Shown: positions 37,748 through 46,602, counted from the stretch's first letter. The stretch: 64,000 nucleotides of DNA from Paenibacillus lutrae (GCF_009757775.1 NZ_RHLK01000011.1:97654-161653), one strand, 5' to 3'. Notes: generated by a model not told the origin, from the letters alone. Program-made: numbers and translations.

Positions 37748-38236
37748 TTACTCCGGCTCAGGCGCAGGCATGAGCTTGCTAAATTGCACCCGCACTTCAT
37801 CGTACACGGATTTGAGCGGAATTCCGTGCTTCCGTGCGATTTCAGAGCACTCCTCATATTCAGGCGCATACTGGACCAGTTTGCCTCTGTGGTAGCCGGC
37901 TTTGACCGTCAGAAGACCCCAGGAAGTCTCGACTGAACGGAATTCCCTGGATAACCGGTGGCATACGGCGGGGGTATAACGGATACCGAGCGTAGTCGTT
38001 TCGCGGAAAATAACCGTTTCTACCGCCTCCAGCCGGGTCTCCTCCACGAGGACATTGAGCATGATGCCAGGGCGGCCTTTTTTCATCAGAATCGGAATCC
38101 AGTAGACGTCGTTGGCTCCTTCTTCGAACAGCCGGTCGGACACGTAAGAGGTCCATTCGGGGTTCATATCATCGAGATTGGCTTGGACCATCAGCATGGC
38201 AGGATCGCGATGCTCTTCCCTGTGATCAAAACTCAT
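37748..38236 (-). CDS. larC: LarC C-terminal half as a separate gene
   Basis: The ATG at 38236 follows GGAGGT by 8 bases; open frame further upstream lacks a site. The 162-residue product begins its homology at VQANLDDMNPEWTSYVSDRL and continues with YWIPILMKKGRPGIMLNVLV, TTTLGIRYTP, YHRGKLVQYAPEYEECSEIA and HGIPLKSVYDEV. These are the C-terminal landmarks of LarC (DUF111). This half is needed to complete LarC, which in Lactiplantibacillus is joined to the first half by ribosomal frameshifting (established). Here it sits on the opposite strand, 3.9 kb from the first half, and must be made as a separate subunit. Confidence 0.9.
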   Translation of the reverse strand: MSFDHREEHRDPAMLMVQANLDDMNPEWTSYVSDRLFEEGANDVYWIPILMKKGRPGIMLNVLVEETRLEAVETVIFRETTTLGIRYTPAVCHRLSREFRSVETSWGLLTVKAGYHRGKLVQYAPEYEECSEIARKHGIPLKSVYDEVRVQFSKLMPAPEPE

Positions 38237-38597
38237 TGGTATACCTCCGGTTATAGGATTGCAGTACAAAAGGATGAAGTGTAAATCCCGCTGAAGAATA
38301 GATGCCGCCAAATTGTCCGTCTGACAAAGAGCGCGCCTAACCATCATCGGAAGATATGTGTGACCTGGAGACGATCGGCTCAACGGCAGCTTCTGGCGGT
38401 TCATCAGGCGGCGGGAAGCCGAACGAGTGGAACAAGCGGAACAAGCGGAACAAGCAGAACAAGCAGAACAAGCGGAACAAGCGGAACAAGCGGAACAAGT
38501 GGAACAAGCAGTCCTAGCACTACTAGTGGAGCTGCCAGAGCAGGCCTGACATCACTAACGTGCGGCAGCCGGCTTGGAGACGGTTACCAGTTCTGGG
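38237..38597. other. Gene-free region holding a minisatellite
   Basis: No supported gene. Apart from the larC(C) upstream region with its promoter, its main feature is the 9-bp tandem repeat listed separately. Confidence 0.5.
38421..38510. repeat. Tandem repeat of 9 bp, ten units
   Basis: Ten consecutive units of GAACAAGCG and close variants (GAACAAGCA, GAACAAGTG; first unit GAACGAGTG) fill 38421-38510. A unit of 9 keeps all frames open, and the plus strand would read (Ser-Gly-Thr)n. It lies between the stop of the minus-strand isomerase gene and larC(C). Slipped-strand variation in copy number is likely. Confidence 0.9.
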
Positions 38598-39446
38598 CTA
38601 CTTCAGCAGGGAGTTCATGAACTGGCCGTACTGCCGGAGCATTTCGCGCCCGGACAGCTCTCCGCTGAAGTCCTCGGCGCCGAGCCAGCCTTGGTAACCG
38701 ACGGCCTGGAGGTCGCTGATGACCTGCCGCCAGTCCACCATGCCCGAACGGAAAGAGCATCCGCCTGAGGTCCAGCGGACGATGCCGTTTTCCTCGGGGC
38801 CTGGCTCCCAGCCGGCATTTTTAACGTGAACATGAGCCAGGTAAGGGCCCAAGAGCTCCATGCCCATGCGGTAATTCTCGAAGCCTTCATAGACCATGTT
38901 GCCCGGATCATAGAGCACTCCGATGTGGTCAGGGCTCAGGCCTTCTACCAGCCGAAAAGCTGCTGAGGCGCTGGGGGCAATGGTGACATGGTGGGTCTCG
39001 ACGAGCCCTTTGACACCATACCGGGCACACAGACTTTCGGCTGCCTTCAGATAAGTCTGCTGTTCTTCGAACAAGCCGCCGTAGCGGCGTGAGCGGTCAT
39101 ACCGGTGGACGCCGAGCCGGATGAAGGAGGCACCGAGCTTGCGCGCCGCTTCCAGTACGCGCTTCGTGCCATCCAGATCACCGCAGGTAAGGTAGGGCGT
39201 TACACTTACCGTGATCAGGCCGTTTGCTTCCGCCGCCTGTCTGAACCGGACGAGCTCAGCTTCGTCCCAGCCTGAGGAGATGGAGCAGAGGTTATTGCGC
39301 CAGTAAGAAGGAGCTTCGTGAGCCATTTCGGGCGGTACATCCTTATATCTCCACTCGACACCCGAGATTCCGGCTTCCCGTGCAGCAGAGGCAAGTTCCT
39401 CCGGCGTCAGATCAGGCGTAGCGGCAGTGAATACGGAAAGTTTCAT
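38598..39446 (-). CDS. Sugar phosphate isomerase/epimerase (xylose isomerase-like TIM barrel)
   Basis: The ATG at 39446 follows GGAGGT. The frame is open further upstream but without a site. The 282-residue protein is an AP-endonuclease-2-type TIM barrel. The metal and substrate ligands are visible as ETHH (near 158), a DPGN motif (near 188), HVHVKN (near 215) and a Glu near the end (LGAEDF). Such enzymes act as sugar epimerases or dehydratases, often in inositol or sugar catabolism. Its companions are an AraC regulator and a Gfo/Idh dehydrogenase on the same strand. Confidence 0.85.
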   Translation of the reverse strand: MKLSVFTAATPDLTPEELASAAREAGISGVEWRYKDVPPEMAHEAPSYWRNNLCSISSGWDEAELVRFRQAAEANGLITVSVTPYLTCGDLDGTKRVLEAARKLGASFIRLGVHRYDRSRRYGGLFEEQQTYLKAAESLCARYGVKGLVETHHVTIAPSASAAFRLVEGLSPDHIGVLYDPGNMVYEGFENYRMGMELLGPYLAHVHVKNAGWEPGPEENGIVRWTSGGCSFRSGMVDWRQVISDLQAVGYQGWLGAEDFSGELSGREMLRQYGQFMNSLLK

Positions 39447-39596
39447 GAAGCCGGGGACCTCCCAATAAACGAATAGTGGTTGAGCATGTAAAGGTGTAGG
39501 AAGCAGCCGGCATATGCATGCGCATTTTTCCCGCCAGCCCGCCAGCCCGATGCCGGCATCCCGTCCGCCTGCGCAGCTATACAAGATCCCAAGATC

Positions 39597-39613
39597 CCAA
39601 GATCCGGGATCTT
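39597..39613. repeat. Repeated AAGATCCC with hairpin
   Basis: AAGATCCC is repeated in tandem and closes as AAGATCC/GGATCTT. It lies between the isomerase and AraC genes. There is no T-run in either direction. Confidence 0.4.
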
Positions 39614-39667
39614 ACTATCTGTGCATGTAATGACATATGCATGTAACGGCATAGTGGATGAATAAGC

Positions 39668-40543
39668 TTAAGTAGACAGGGAGTCCCGGATGATTTTCTT
39701 GTATTTCTCCGGTGTCAGACCGATTTGCTGTTTGAACAAGCGGCTGAAGTGAGCGAGGTGTTTGAATCCGACTTGCAGGCATACCCCGGTTACCGACTGA
39801 GTCGGATCATGCATGAACAAGGTCTTGGCTTCATTAATGCGGCGCCGGTAAATAAAATGAAAGATCGTAAGACCTGTAATTTCTTTGAATATTTTGGATA
39901 AATAAAATTTGCTGAAATTCAGATGTTTCTGAAGGTGCTCCAGCTGCAGGTCTTCGGCATAATGCTCCTCAAGAAAGCTGACGATCCGCTGTACGTGTCT
40001 CTCTTTCTCCGACGTAAATTCGCGCCGGGTCCGCTGCGTCCGCAGACACTGCTCATGAATGAAGTAAAGCAGATCGACGAAAGCCAGATGCAGCCTGTTA
40101 TAGCCGATAATGCCGCCTGATGTATGATGCGTATGCATTTCAAGCAGAATGCGCTCCGCTTCTTCCTTCTCCCCGCCGCGCAAAGACAGCTTGCAATTCT
40201 TGAGTTCCTGAAAAGGCTGCAGCATGTTGACGGCATGGGGGAGCTCAAGGAACGGCTTCAGAACAGCCGGTTCAAAATGGACAGTCGTCCGGATGTAAGG
40301 AACGGATGTATCTACCTTCGGGCAGTGGAGGGTCATCCCGTTCATCAGGATAAGATCTCCCGGCTGAAGCATATAGATGTTGCCTCCGATCAGATAATTG
40401 CAGCTCCCGCTGTGAAAATAGTACACCTCATAGTAGGTGTGGGAATGAAAGACGGAGCCCACCGGGTTGTCGTTGCGGTATGTAATACCGAGCGTATCCT
40501 CTTGAACAGAGAAATTGGAGAACATAGGTGTTATGCACCACAT
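39668..40543 (-). CDS. AraC-family regulator with cupin domain
   Basis: This 291-residue regulator has an N-terminal cupin (about 25-110) with FHSHTYYEVYYFHSGSCNYL and LQPGDLILMNGMTLH. The C-terminal AraC DNA-binding domain (about 190-285) has FSKFYLSKIFKEITGLTIFH and the GFKHLAHFSRLFKQQIGLTPEKY signature region. The start could be at the seventh residue (second Met), since neither ATG has a clear ribosome site. It probably controls the flanking isomerase and dehydrogenase genes in response to a sugar. Confidence 0.88.
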   Translation of the reverse strand: MWCITPMFSNFSVQEDTLGITYRNDNPVGSVFHSHTYYEVYYFHSGSCNYLIGGNIYMLQPGDLILMNGMTLHCPKVDTSVPYIRTTVHFEPAVLKPFLELPHAVNMLQPFQELKNCKLSLRGGEKEEAERILLEMHTHHTSGGIIGYNRLHLAFVDLLYFIHEQCLRTQRTRREFTSEKERHVQRIVSFLEEHYAEDLQLEHLQKHLNFSKFYLSKIFKEITGLTIFHFIYRRRINEAKTLFMHDPTQSVTGVCLQVGFKHLAHFSRLFKQQIGLTPEKYKKIIRDSLST

Positions 40544-40642
40544 TTCATCTGGAAATGAGCAGACTCAGAGGCGGCTTTTCAGCAAATCCGCTCTATCCAG
40601 TGTACCATGACGTTTTTGGTTCACCAAGCGGATTTGAAGCGG

Positions 40643-41794
40643 TTACATAGGCCCGGTGCCGGCTGGTTCCTCTGTCCTGGCAGTCTTGGAATTGCGGATC
40701 TGTTCCTGAAGCAGTTCATAGAACCGGTCTTCGTCGAGCGGGAAGTCCACCCAGTCGTCAGTCCATGTGGACATCAGCATGGCGTTCGAAAGCGAAAGGC
40801 CGTGAATTCCTTCTTCACCGGGGGAAAGCAGAGGCGTGCCCTGGAGAATTCCGTTGATCCAGTCCTGCGTGATCAGATAATGCTCGCCGCGCGGTTCTCC
40901 CACGGGAATGTCGATTTTCCAGTACTCCGGCTGTCCGAACATACCTGTGAAGGCAGCATTGAATTCAGTCTCGGACTGGCGTGAACGGTAAAGGGTCAGC
41001 CGGTCGTCCTCTACTACGATCTTGCCGCGATCGCCAATGATCTCCAGCCGGTTCGTGCCCGGTGTCTCACAGGCTGAGGTGATGAACACGCCGGTGGCGC
41101 CGCTGGGATATTCGACATAAGCCGTTACTTCATTCTCTACTTCAATCGTCCGGTATTTGCCGAAGGAGCAGAAAGCGCGCATGCGGATGGGCATCATGCC
41201 GACCACCCACTGCCACAGGTCGAGTTGGTGCGGCGATTGGTTGATCAGCACGCCGCCGCCTTCTCCGGCCCAAGTGGCGCGCCAGCCGCCGGAGTTGTAA
41301 TAGCTCTGCGCCCGGTACCAGAGGGTAATAATCCAGTTCGTTCTGCGAATCTCGCCGATCTCGCCTTCGGCAATCAGATCTTTCACCTTCCTGTAGAGAG
41401 GCTGGGTCCTCTGGTTATACATGATGCCGAACACTTTACCGGATTCCTTGGCTGCCTGGTTCATGTCACGCACTTGTTTGGTGTAGACACCGGCGGGCTT
41501 CTCGGTTAGTACGTGCAGACCGTGCCCGAAGGCCGCGATAGCTTCCGATGGGTGAGCATAGTGAGGCGTACAGATAATCACTCCGTCAATTGCACCCGAG
41601 GCATACATGTCTTCTACATTTGTAAAAACCGCGAGCTGATTTCCCAGCTCCTGCCTGGCCCATTCCAGACGATCCGGGCTCTGGTCGCATACGGCCGTCA
41701 ATACGGCTCCGCTCACTTTGTTCTGGATTAAATGCCTGGCGTGTCCTGTACCCATGTTGCCTAAACCAACGATACCAATACGGACTTGATCCAT
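40643..41794 (-). CDS. Gfo/Idh/MocA-family oxidoreductase
   Basis: The start at 41794 gives MDQVRIGIVGLGNMGTGHAR, with the Rossmann GLGNMG at residues 10-15. A start four residues upstream is possible. The 383-residue NAD(P)-dependent dehydrogenase has the family's EKPAGVY motif (Glu-Lys-Pro, about 99-101) and the GGGVLINQSPHQLDLW catalytic region with Asp and His. Typical substrates are inositols or sugars. With the isomerase and AraC genes it forms a small catabolic group on the minus strand. Confidence 0.9.
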   Translation of the reverse strand: MDQVRIGIVGLGNMGTGHARHLIQNKVSGAVLTAVCDQSPDRLEWARQELGNQLAVFTNVEDMYASGAIDGVIICTPHYAHPSEAIAAFGHGLHVLTEKPAGVYTKQVRDMNQAAKESGKVFGIMYNQRTQPLYRKVKDLIAEGEIGEIRRTNWIITLWYRAQSYYNSGGWRATWAGEGGGVLINQSPHQLDLWQWVVGMMPIRMRAFCSFGKYRTIEVENEVTAYVEYPSGATGVFITSACETPGTNRLEIIGDRGKIVVEDDRLTLYRSRQSETEFNAAFTGMFGQPEYWKIDIPVGEPRGEHYLITQDWINGILQGTPLLSPGEEGIHGLSLSNAMLMSTWTDDWVDFPLDEDRFYELLQEQIRNSKTARTEEPAGTGPM

Positions 41795-41860
41795 GATCGT
41801 TATCATCCTCTCCGGCTGTAATCTGGGGATTGTCTTGTGACTAGTGTAGCATGCGGATAA

Positions 41861-41874
41861 TGAAAGCGTTTTAC
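41861..41874. promoter_or_regulatory. Possible cre-like site
   Basis: TGAAAGCGTTTTAC resembles the CcpA-binding cre consensus over its first ten positions but misses the final CA. It lies 67 bases upstream of the Gfo/Idh gene and could bring it under catabolite control. Confidence 0.3.
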
Positions 41875-42055
41875 TGGGGTTTGCCTGTTCCGTCTGTAAT
41901 TTGATTGAAATTGTCCTATGTGCATGAGGCATGCAGGAAAGTTTGCAGGCTTGTGCAGCGCATATAGGGAGCTTATGCAAGGAAACTGCAGCAGTGTGCC
42001 GATTGAGCCAGGCAGCGGTGAGCTTTGCAAAGATGACGCCAGGGAGGAAGCAGCG

Positions 42056-42919
42056 ATGGATATAAAGGAAACAACCCGTGAGAAAGACCGGAAACTGGGT
42101 GAAATTCTCCGCCGTATGGAACGTGTGATGGTAGCCTTCTCGGGAGGCGTTGACAGTACTTTCGTCCTCAAGCGGGCTCAGCAGGAGCTTGGCAATCAGG
42201 TGCTCGCCGTAACAGCCGCTTCCGAAACGTTTCCGTCCCGTGAATTTGATGCTGCTGTAAGTCTGGCGGAAGAGATGGGCGTGAAGCTCTGGGCGACCGA
42301 AGTGAAAGAACTGGACAACGAGGGGTTTGCAGCTAACAATCCCGACCGCTGCTATCACTGTAAGACAGGACTGTATACTCACCTGCGGGAGATGGCTGCG
42401 GAGAAGGGGTACCCCTACGTGCTGGACGGGTCTAATGTCGATGATCTGGGCGATTACCGTCCGGGGCTCCAGGCTAAGAACGAGCAGGGAGTAAGGAGTA
42501 CCCTGCAGGAAGCCGGGTTGTCCAAGCAGGAAATCCGTCAGCTTTCCAGGGAGCTTGGGCTGCCGACGTGGAATAAGCCGTCTTTTGCCTGCTTATCTTC
42601 CAGAATTCCGTATGGCACCCGGATCGAGAAATGGAAAATCGACCAGTTGGATGAAGGAGAATATTTCCTGTCCCGTCTCGGGTTTTACCAGGTGCGGGTT
42701 CGCCATCACGACAAGCTGGCCCGCATCGAAGTGATGCCGGAGGAGACGGCTCTCGTAATCGAGAACCGGGATGCCATTTATAAGAAGTTTAAGGAACTCG
42801 GATTCGCTTACGTCACCCTGGATTTGCAGGGGTACCGGTCTGGGAGCATGAACGAAGTGTTGACGAAGGAGACGAGAGCTCTCGGCACGCACAATCAGGC
42901 GGAAGGAAGGTTGTTATGA
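42056..42919 (+). CDS. larE: LarE, ATP-dependent sacrificial sulfur transferase
   Basis: The ATG at 42056 follows GGGAGGAAG. The 287-residue protein has the PP-loop ATP-pyrophosphatase motif SGGVDS (29-34), RCYHCK (98-103), GSNVDDLGDYRPG and KPSFACLSSRIPYGTR. Cys179 in the last motif is where single-Cys LarE enzymes give up their own cysteine sulfur. LarE converts the biscarboxylic pyridinium nucleotide to its bisthiocarboxylic form, the step between LarB and LarC (established pathway). The nickel permease overlaps its stop by 4 bases, so nickel import and cofactor sulfuration are coupled. Confidence 0.93.
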   Translation: MDIKETTREKDRKLGEILRRMERVMVAFSGGVDSTFVLKRAQQELGNQVLAVTAASETFPSREFDAAVSLAEEMGVKLWATEVKELDNEGFAANNPDRCYHCKTGLYTHLREMAAEKGYPYVLDGSNVDDLGDYRPGLQAKNEQGVRSTLQEAGLSKQEIRQLSRELGLPTWNKPSFACLSSRIPYGTRIEKWKIDQLDEGEYFLSRLGFYQVRVRHHDKLARIEVMPEETALVIENRDAIYKKFKELGFAYVTLDLQGYRSGSMNEVLTKETRALGTHNQAEGRLL

Positions 42920-43926
42920 ATTATTTTCAGCGTAACCGTAAGTGGCTGCTCTACATGATTCCTGTACTTATTCTGCATGTTACCGGACTGTTGTTCCTCC
43001 TAATTGCGGCAGGTGGACGGCCGGCCTTGTGGGGACTGGGCCTGCTCGCCTATACACTTGGCCTGCGCCACGCGTTTGATGCGGATCATATCACCGTCAT
43101 TGATAATACGGTCCGCAAGCTCGTCCAGCAGAAGAGCAATTCGGCAGGTGTGGGCTTTTACTTCTCGTTAGGCCATTCCTCTGTCGTGTTCGTCGCAGTG
43201 GCCATCATGGTTCTGTCCATGCACTGGATGAACACGAATCTGGAGGTCCTCCGGGGAATGGGCGGGATCTTCGGGCCGTCGATATCGGGCCTGTTCCTGC
43301 TTTTCATCGGATTTCTGAACTTGTGGGTTTTGCTGGATCTCGTCCGGTTGTTCCGGCGCTCGCGCGGTACCGCTTATAAAGAGGAAGAGTTCGAGGAGCT
43401 TCTGCATCAACGCGGCTTATTATCCAGATGGATCCGGCCGCTTTACAAAGTAGTGAACCGCAGCTGGCATATCTACCCGCTCGGCTTCCTGTTCGGTCTC
43501 GGTCTTGATACGGCCAGTGAAATTTTGCTGCTCGTCGTATCAGGCAGTGCGATATCGGGCGGCGTGCCGGTCGTAGGGATCTTCGCTCTGCCGATTCTAT
43601 TCGCAGCAGGGATGGTACTAATGGACACGGCAGACGGGATCTTCATGACCAGCGCTTACCGCTGGGCGTTGAATACCCCGCAGCGGAAGCTGTACTACAA
43701 TATTTTCGTAACCGCGCTGGGCGTGACTGCGGCATTCGTCATAGGCACTGTGCAGCTGGCGCAGGTCTTTTCCTCGGAAATGAACGGGCAGGGAACGATC
43801 TGGATGTGGTTCCAAGCTATTGATTTTGGTATTCTCGGCTACGCGCTTGTGGCACTCTTCCTGCTCAGCTGGGCAGTGTCGAGGGGGATTTGGCGTATGA
43901 AAAAGCTGAAGAGTTCAGAGATTTAA
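42916..43926 (+). CDS. NiCoT-family nickel/cobalt permease (HoxN/NixA type)
   Basis: This 336-residue membrane protein has about eight hydrophobic segments. The NiCoT metal-binding signature is RHAFDADHI in helix II, giving H52-x4-D57-H58. Further signatures are LGHSSVVF and LGLDTASE. It imports Ni2+ (or Co2+). The overlap with larE makes nickel for the pincer cofactor the probable purpose. AAGGAAGG precedes the ATG. Confidence 0.93.
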   Translation: MNYFQRNRKWLLYMIPVLILHVTGLLFLLIAAGGRPALWGLGLLAYTLGLRHAFDADHITVIDNTVRKLVQQKSNSAGVGFYFSLGHSSVVFVAVAIMVLSMHWMNTNLEVLRGMGGIFGPSISGLFLLFIGFLNLWVLLDLVRLFRRSRGTAYKEEEFEELLHQRGLLSRWIRPLYKVVNRSWHIYPLGFLFGLGLDTASEILLLVVSGSAISGGVPVVGIFALPILFAAGMVLMDTADGIFMTSAYRWALNTPQRKLYYNIFVTALGVTAAFVIGTVQLAQVFSSEMNGQGTIWMWFQAIDFGILGYALVALFLLSWAVSRGIWRMKKLKSSEI

Positions 43927-44000
43927 GGCCAATTGTTCGACATAGGAGTGACGGGAGGAATACCGTTATTCACGCCCGAATACCGCCCGCAGCAAAGCAA

Positions 44001-44036
44001 ATAAAAAACACCCGGGAACCATAAGGAACCCGGGTG
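44001..44036 (-). terminator. Terminator between NiCoT and M15 peptidase genes
   Basis: CACCCGGG (44009-44016) and CCCGGGTG (44029-44036) form the stem. On the minus strand the tail is TTTTTTATTT, so it serves the peptidase gene best, and may also stop the permease transcript. Confidence 0.8.
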
Positions 44037-44071
44037 CTTGTCTGTTCGGCAGATGGGGCCGATGGATTCTA

Positions 44072-45067
44072 TTAAGATCTCAGCTTACTCCAGGTTGCAG
44101 AGCCGACAATCCCGTCGGAAGTCAGCGAATTGGCTGTCTGGAACTTCTTCACGGCTGTCTCTGTACCGCTGCCGAAGGCACCGTCGGCTGTGACACTATA
44201 ACCCTTCTTCGTCAGCAGACGCTGGAGTACCTTCACTGCATCTCCGGAGCTTCCGTTACGCAGAACAGCCGTTGTGGTCGCAAGCGCGTCCAGCTTGTCG
44301 GATGTCGCCGGTCCGACAATCCCGTCCGCCGTCAATCCGTGTGCGGATTGGAACTGCTTGACGATGGTTTCAGTGCCGCTTCCGAAGATTCCGTCCGCAC
44401 CCAGCGTGTAGCCGACTTTATTCAGCTGCTGCTGCATGGATCTCACCTGCTCGCCGGAATCGCCTACCTTGAGGACACCGTCGTCCGGCTCTTCGCCGCC
44501 GCCACCACCGCTTGCCAGTACGTGATGCACGCCGTCCGTAGTGGGAAGCGGGAGGCTGAGTCCGGCTTGCTGCGCGACAGTCTTAAGCTGGCTGTTAACG
44601 AAAGTTTTGCCGTTAAGCGCATTCCCGGCAGCGTCCCGGACGGTCGCATCGAAGGCGATTCCCCGCGTATGCGGCGCGGTGCTGCTCGGTTTGGCTACGA
44701 CAGAGCCGAGGCCGTGAGCCGCCTTCTCGTTGGCGACACAGGTTGATTTCGATGCATTTTCTACAATCTCATACAAGTGACGCTGGTATTGAAAAGGCCG
44801 GTAGGCGGAATTAAAAGTAATGGTCCAGTTCTTCTGTTTGATTAAATTGACATAGGTGTCTCTTTTTTTTATCAGATCCGGATCGACATTATCCCAGATC
44901 ACTTTCTGTCCGTTTTCCATTTTAATAGCGAGCGGGTCCGTCATGTTTGTTAAATACCCTCCGCATGTTTCCGATGCGGATGCTGAGCCTGCGAGTGAAA
45001 GAGAGGAGAACATCAGTCCCGTACAAGTTACCGCGATCATCGACTTTTTGCCTAGTCTTTTTAACAT
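44072..45067 (-). CDS. Secreted M15 (VanY/D,D-carboxypeptidase-like) peptidase with two peptidoglycan-binding domains
   Basis: This 331-residue exported protein has a signal peptide ending at about residue 32 (SASAS). The M15 domain (about 55-185) keeps the zinc and catalytic pattern: SAYRPFQYQ, HTRGIAFD (His133, Asp140) and GVHHVL (His181/182). A Gly/Glu linker (about 187-196) leads to two PG_binding_1 repeats (about 199-258 and 265-331), each with L-x-x-x-G-Y and a F-G-x-G-T-E turn. It acts on cell-wall peptides. GGAGGG precedes the ATG. Its 3' end is marked by the terminator at 44001-44036. Confidence 0.85.
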   Translation of the reverse strand: MLKRLGKKSMIAVTCTGLMFSSLSLAGSASASETCGGYLTNMTDPLAIKMENGQKVIWDNVDPDLIKKRDTYVNLIKQKNWTITFNSAYRPFQYQRHLYEIVENASKSTCVANEKAAHGLGSVVAKPSSTAPHTRGIAFDATVRDAAGNALNGKTFVNSQLKTVAQQAGLSLPLPTTDGVHHVLASGGGGGEEPDDGVLKVGDSGEQVRSMQQQLNKVGYTLGADGIFGSGTETIVKQFQSAHGLTADGIVGPATSDKLDALATTTAVLRNGSSGDAVKVLQRLLTKKGYSVTADGAFGSGTETAVKKFQTANSLTSDGIVGSATWSKLRS

Positions 45068-45233
45068 TATAATTTCCCTCCGTTGCTATAAATTTTGGTT
45101 ATCGAACCAATTATTATTAAACTTATCACCCGATAATTAACCGATTAATTCCAAATTAGACCAGAAAGACCGAGGGTAGAGAGCAGGTAGACCCTTAATA
45201 TATATGGGCTCAACGGGTGTGTTAAATAAAAAT

Positions 45234-45260
45234 AAAGCTGTCTAAAAAGAAGACAGCTTT
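45234..45260 (-). terminator. Terminator of the secreted 346-residue protein gene
   Basis: AAAGCTGTCT and AGACAGCTTT pair perfectly over a 7-base loop. On the minus strand the tail is ATTTTTATTT. Confidence 0.8.
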
Positions 45261-45287
45261 ACTTTACTTTTCATACAAGAACAAGTA

Positions 45288-46328
45288 TCAGTTCATCTTG
45301 ATATTGACGGTTTCTTCACCTGCGTTGACAAAGCTTGTGCTTACTTGCGTGGAATTCGGATATGAACAGTATCCGCCTGTATCCGCTGCAAGCCATTGAT
45401 GATTGCTCGTAGAGCTGGTACCGATCATGGAGGCGGACCATTTAACATTGTTCAAGTACGAGCCGGTATCGTAAGGCTGCGGATCGTTGCTCGCAATGGC
45501 CGTTATTCTTTTGATCTCATTTCCTGCTCCGCTTTTTTTCCAGCCTGCGGCATTCGTTACAACGGTGTAATTGTCCGCCGCATTGTTATCATAGCGGACC
45601 CCGGCTGCATAAAGTGCGACCTGCCCGTCGGCAGGTACATAATATTTAAAAGTCAAAGTCTGACCAGCCTTAAACCGGAACGAAGTGTTGTGGTAATATT
45701 GGCCGCCGGTAAATATAGAATGCGCCCAGTTGTTATAAGTCTTGCTGTACTGGAAACCGGCATCGACTTCAGAGGCCCCGTTGCTGGCATGCCCGCCGGT
45801 GTAAATATACGGAGTATCATTGGAATTCGTGTTATTTACGTATACTTCATTATTGGTGCTAGAAGGGAGATAAACTTTGCCTGACCACCACGAATAACCG
45901 GGTTGTGAGAATACGCGTCTGTACGGACCGCCCGCATTTCCGCAAGCATAGCCCGCAAGTGGAGTGATAGCGGATGGAGCTGCCTGTTGCCTGACTTTAG
46001 TAGATTCGTTTAATAGGGTGAACTTCTCTCCGCCGTTGACCGTTACTGTATGATCGGCAGACGGGTCTGTTTTGACGAATACGTCTTTTAACTCAGGTTT
46101 ATTAGCATATACTTGTCCGTTATCGTCAATATAAATAACATTTTCCCGCTCTTCTTCAGGAATGTTCTTCATAACATCCAGCATGAGCTGTCGCTCGCTT
46201 CCTGCAATTCCGGCAGCAATATCGCCTTCCAGGTCCTTGCCGCCAGACGCAGCTGTAATCGGGTTTAATGAGACTACAAGGGATAGTAGAGCAAGACTGG
46301 AGGCAACGGTAACATTCATTTTCTTCAA
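45288..46328 (-). CDS. Secreted protein of unknown function (possibly YrpD-like)
   Basis: A TTG start at 46328 is chosen because AAAGGATG lies 8 bases upstream. The 346-residue product has a signal peptide (about 1-26), a polar acidic pro-region (about 30-120) and a C-terminal beta-rich domain (about 125-346). That domain begins ACGNAGGPYRRVFSQPGYSW and contains DTPYIYTGGHASNGASEVDA. It is rich in Tyr, Trp, Asn and Gly, with few charged residues, as in extracellular carbohydrate- or surface-binding domains. It reminds me of the B. subtilis YrpD family, but I cannot confirm this. No catalytic motif is evident. Confidence 0.8.
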   Translation of the reverse strand: MKKMNVTVASSLALLSLVVSLNPITAASGGKDLEGDIAAGIAGSERQLMLDVMKNIPEEERENVIYIDDNGQVYANKPELKDVFVKTDPSADHTVTVNGGEKFTLLNESTKVRQQAAPSAITPLAGYACGNAGGPYRRVFSQPGYSWWSGKVYLPSSTNNEVYVNNTNSNDTPYIYTGGHASNGASEVDAGFQYSKTYNNWAHSIFTGGQYYHNTSFRFKAGQTLTFKYYVPADGQVALYAAGVRYDNNAADNYTVVTNAAGWKKSGAGNEIKRITAIASNDPQPYDTGSYLNNVKWSASMIGTSSTSNHQWLAADTGGYCSYPNSTQVSTSFVNAGEETVNIKMN

Positions 46329-46602
46329 TCGATACACATCCTTTATAGTTTTTTTATTACAAGAAAAGTGTATACAAGTTCCATAAATTTGTAAAGTAAT
46401 TCTTTTTTTAATATAAAATGTAAAAATAAATGAGGTAATATTTTGTGGTTTATTTTTCCAAATCATGCACTACTCTTTAAACGCTGAAGAATAATCCTAA
46501 ACAAATATCATATTCAGGCATTTAATTATTACCCAGGACATTGATGAGATGGTAATATTAAACTATCATTTTATGCCTTGGCTGCTCTAATAGTCCGATT
46601 GA
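46329..46602. other. AT-rich upstream region of the secreted protein gene
   Basis: No gene seen. The sequence is strongly AT-rich, with runs of T and A, and holds the leader of the minus-strand gene. Confidence 0.4.

Noticed and set aside
38421..38510. Possible CRISPR array
   Set aside because: The units are 9 bp and directly adjacent, with no spacers and no cas genes.
38360..38620. Plus-strand frame encoding a (Ser-Gly-Thr)n protein
   Set aside because: It is created by the 9-bp tandem repeat, overlaps the end of the minus-strand isomerase gene and lacks a ribosome site.
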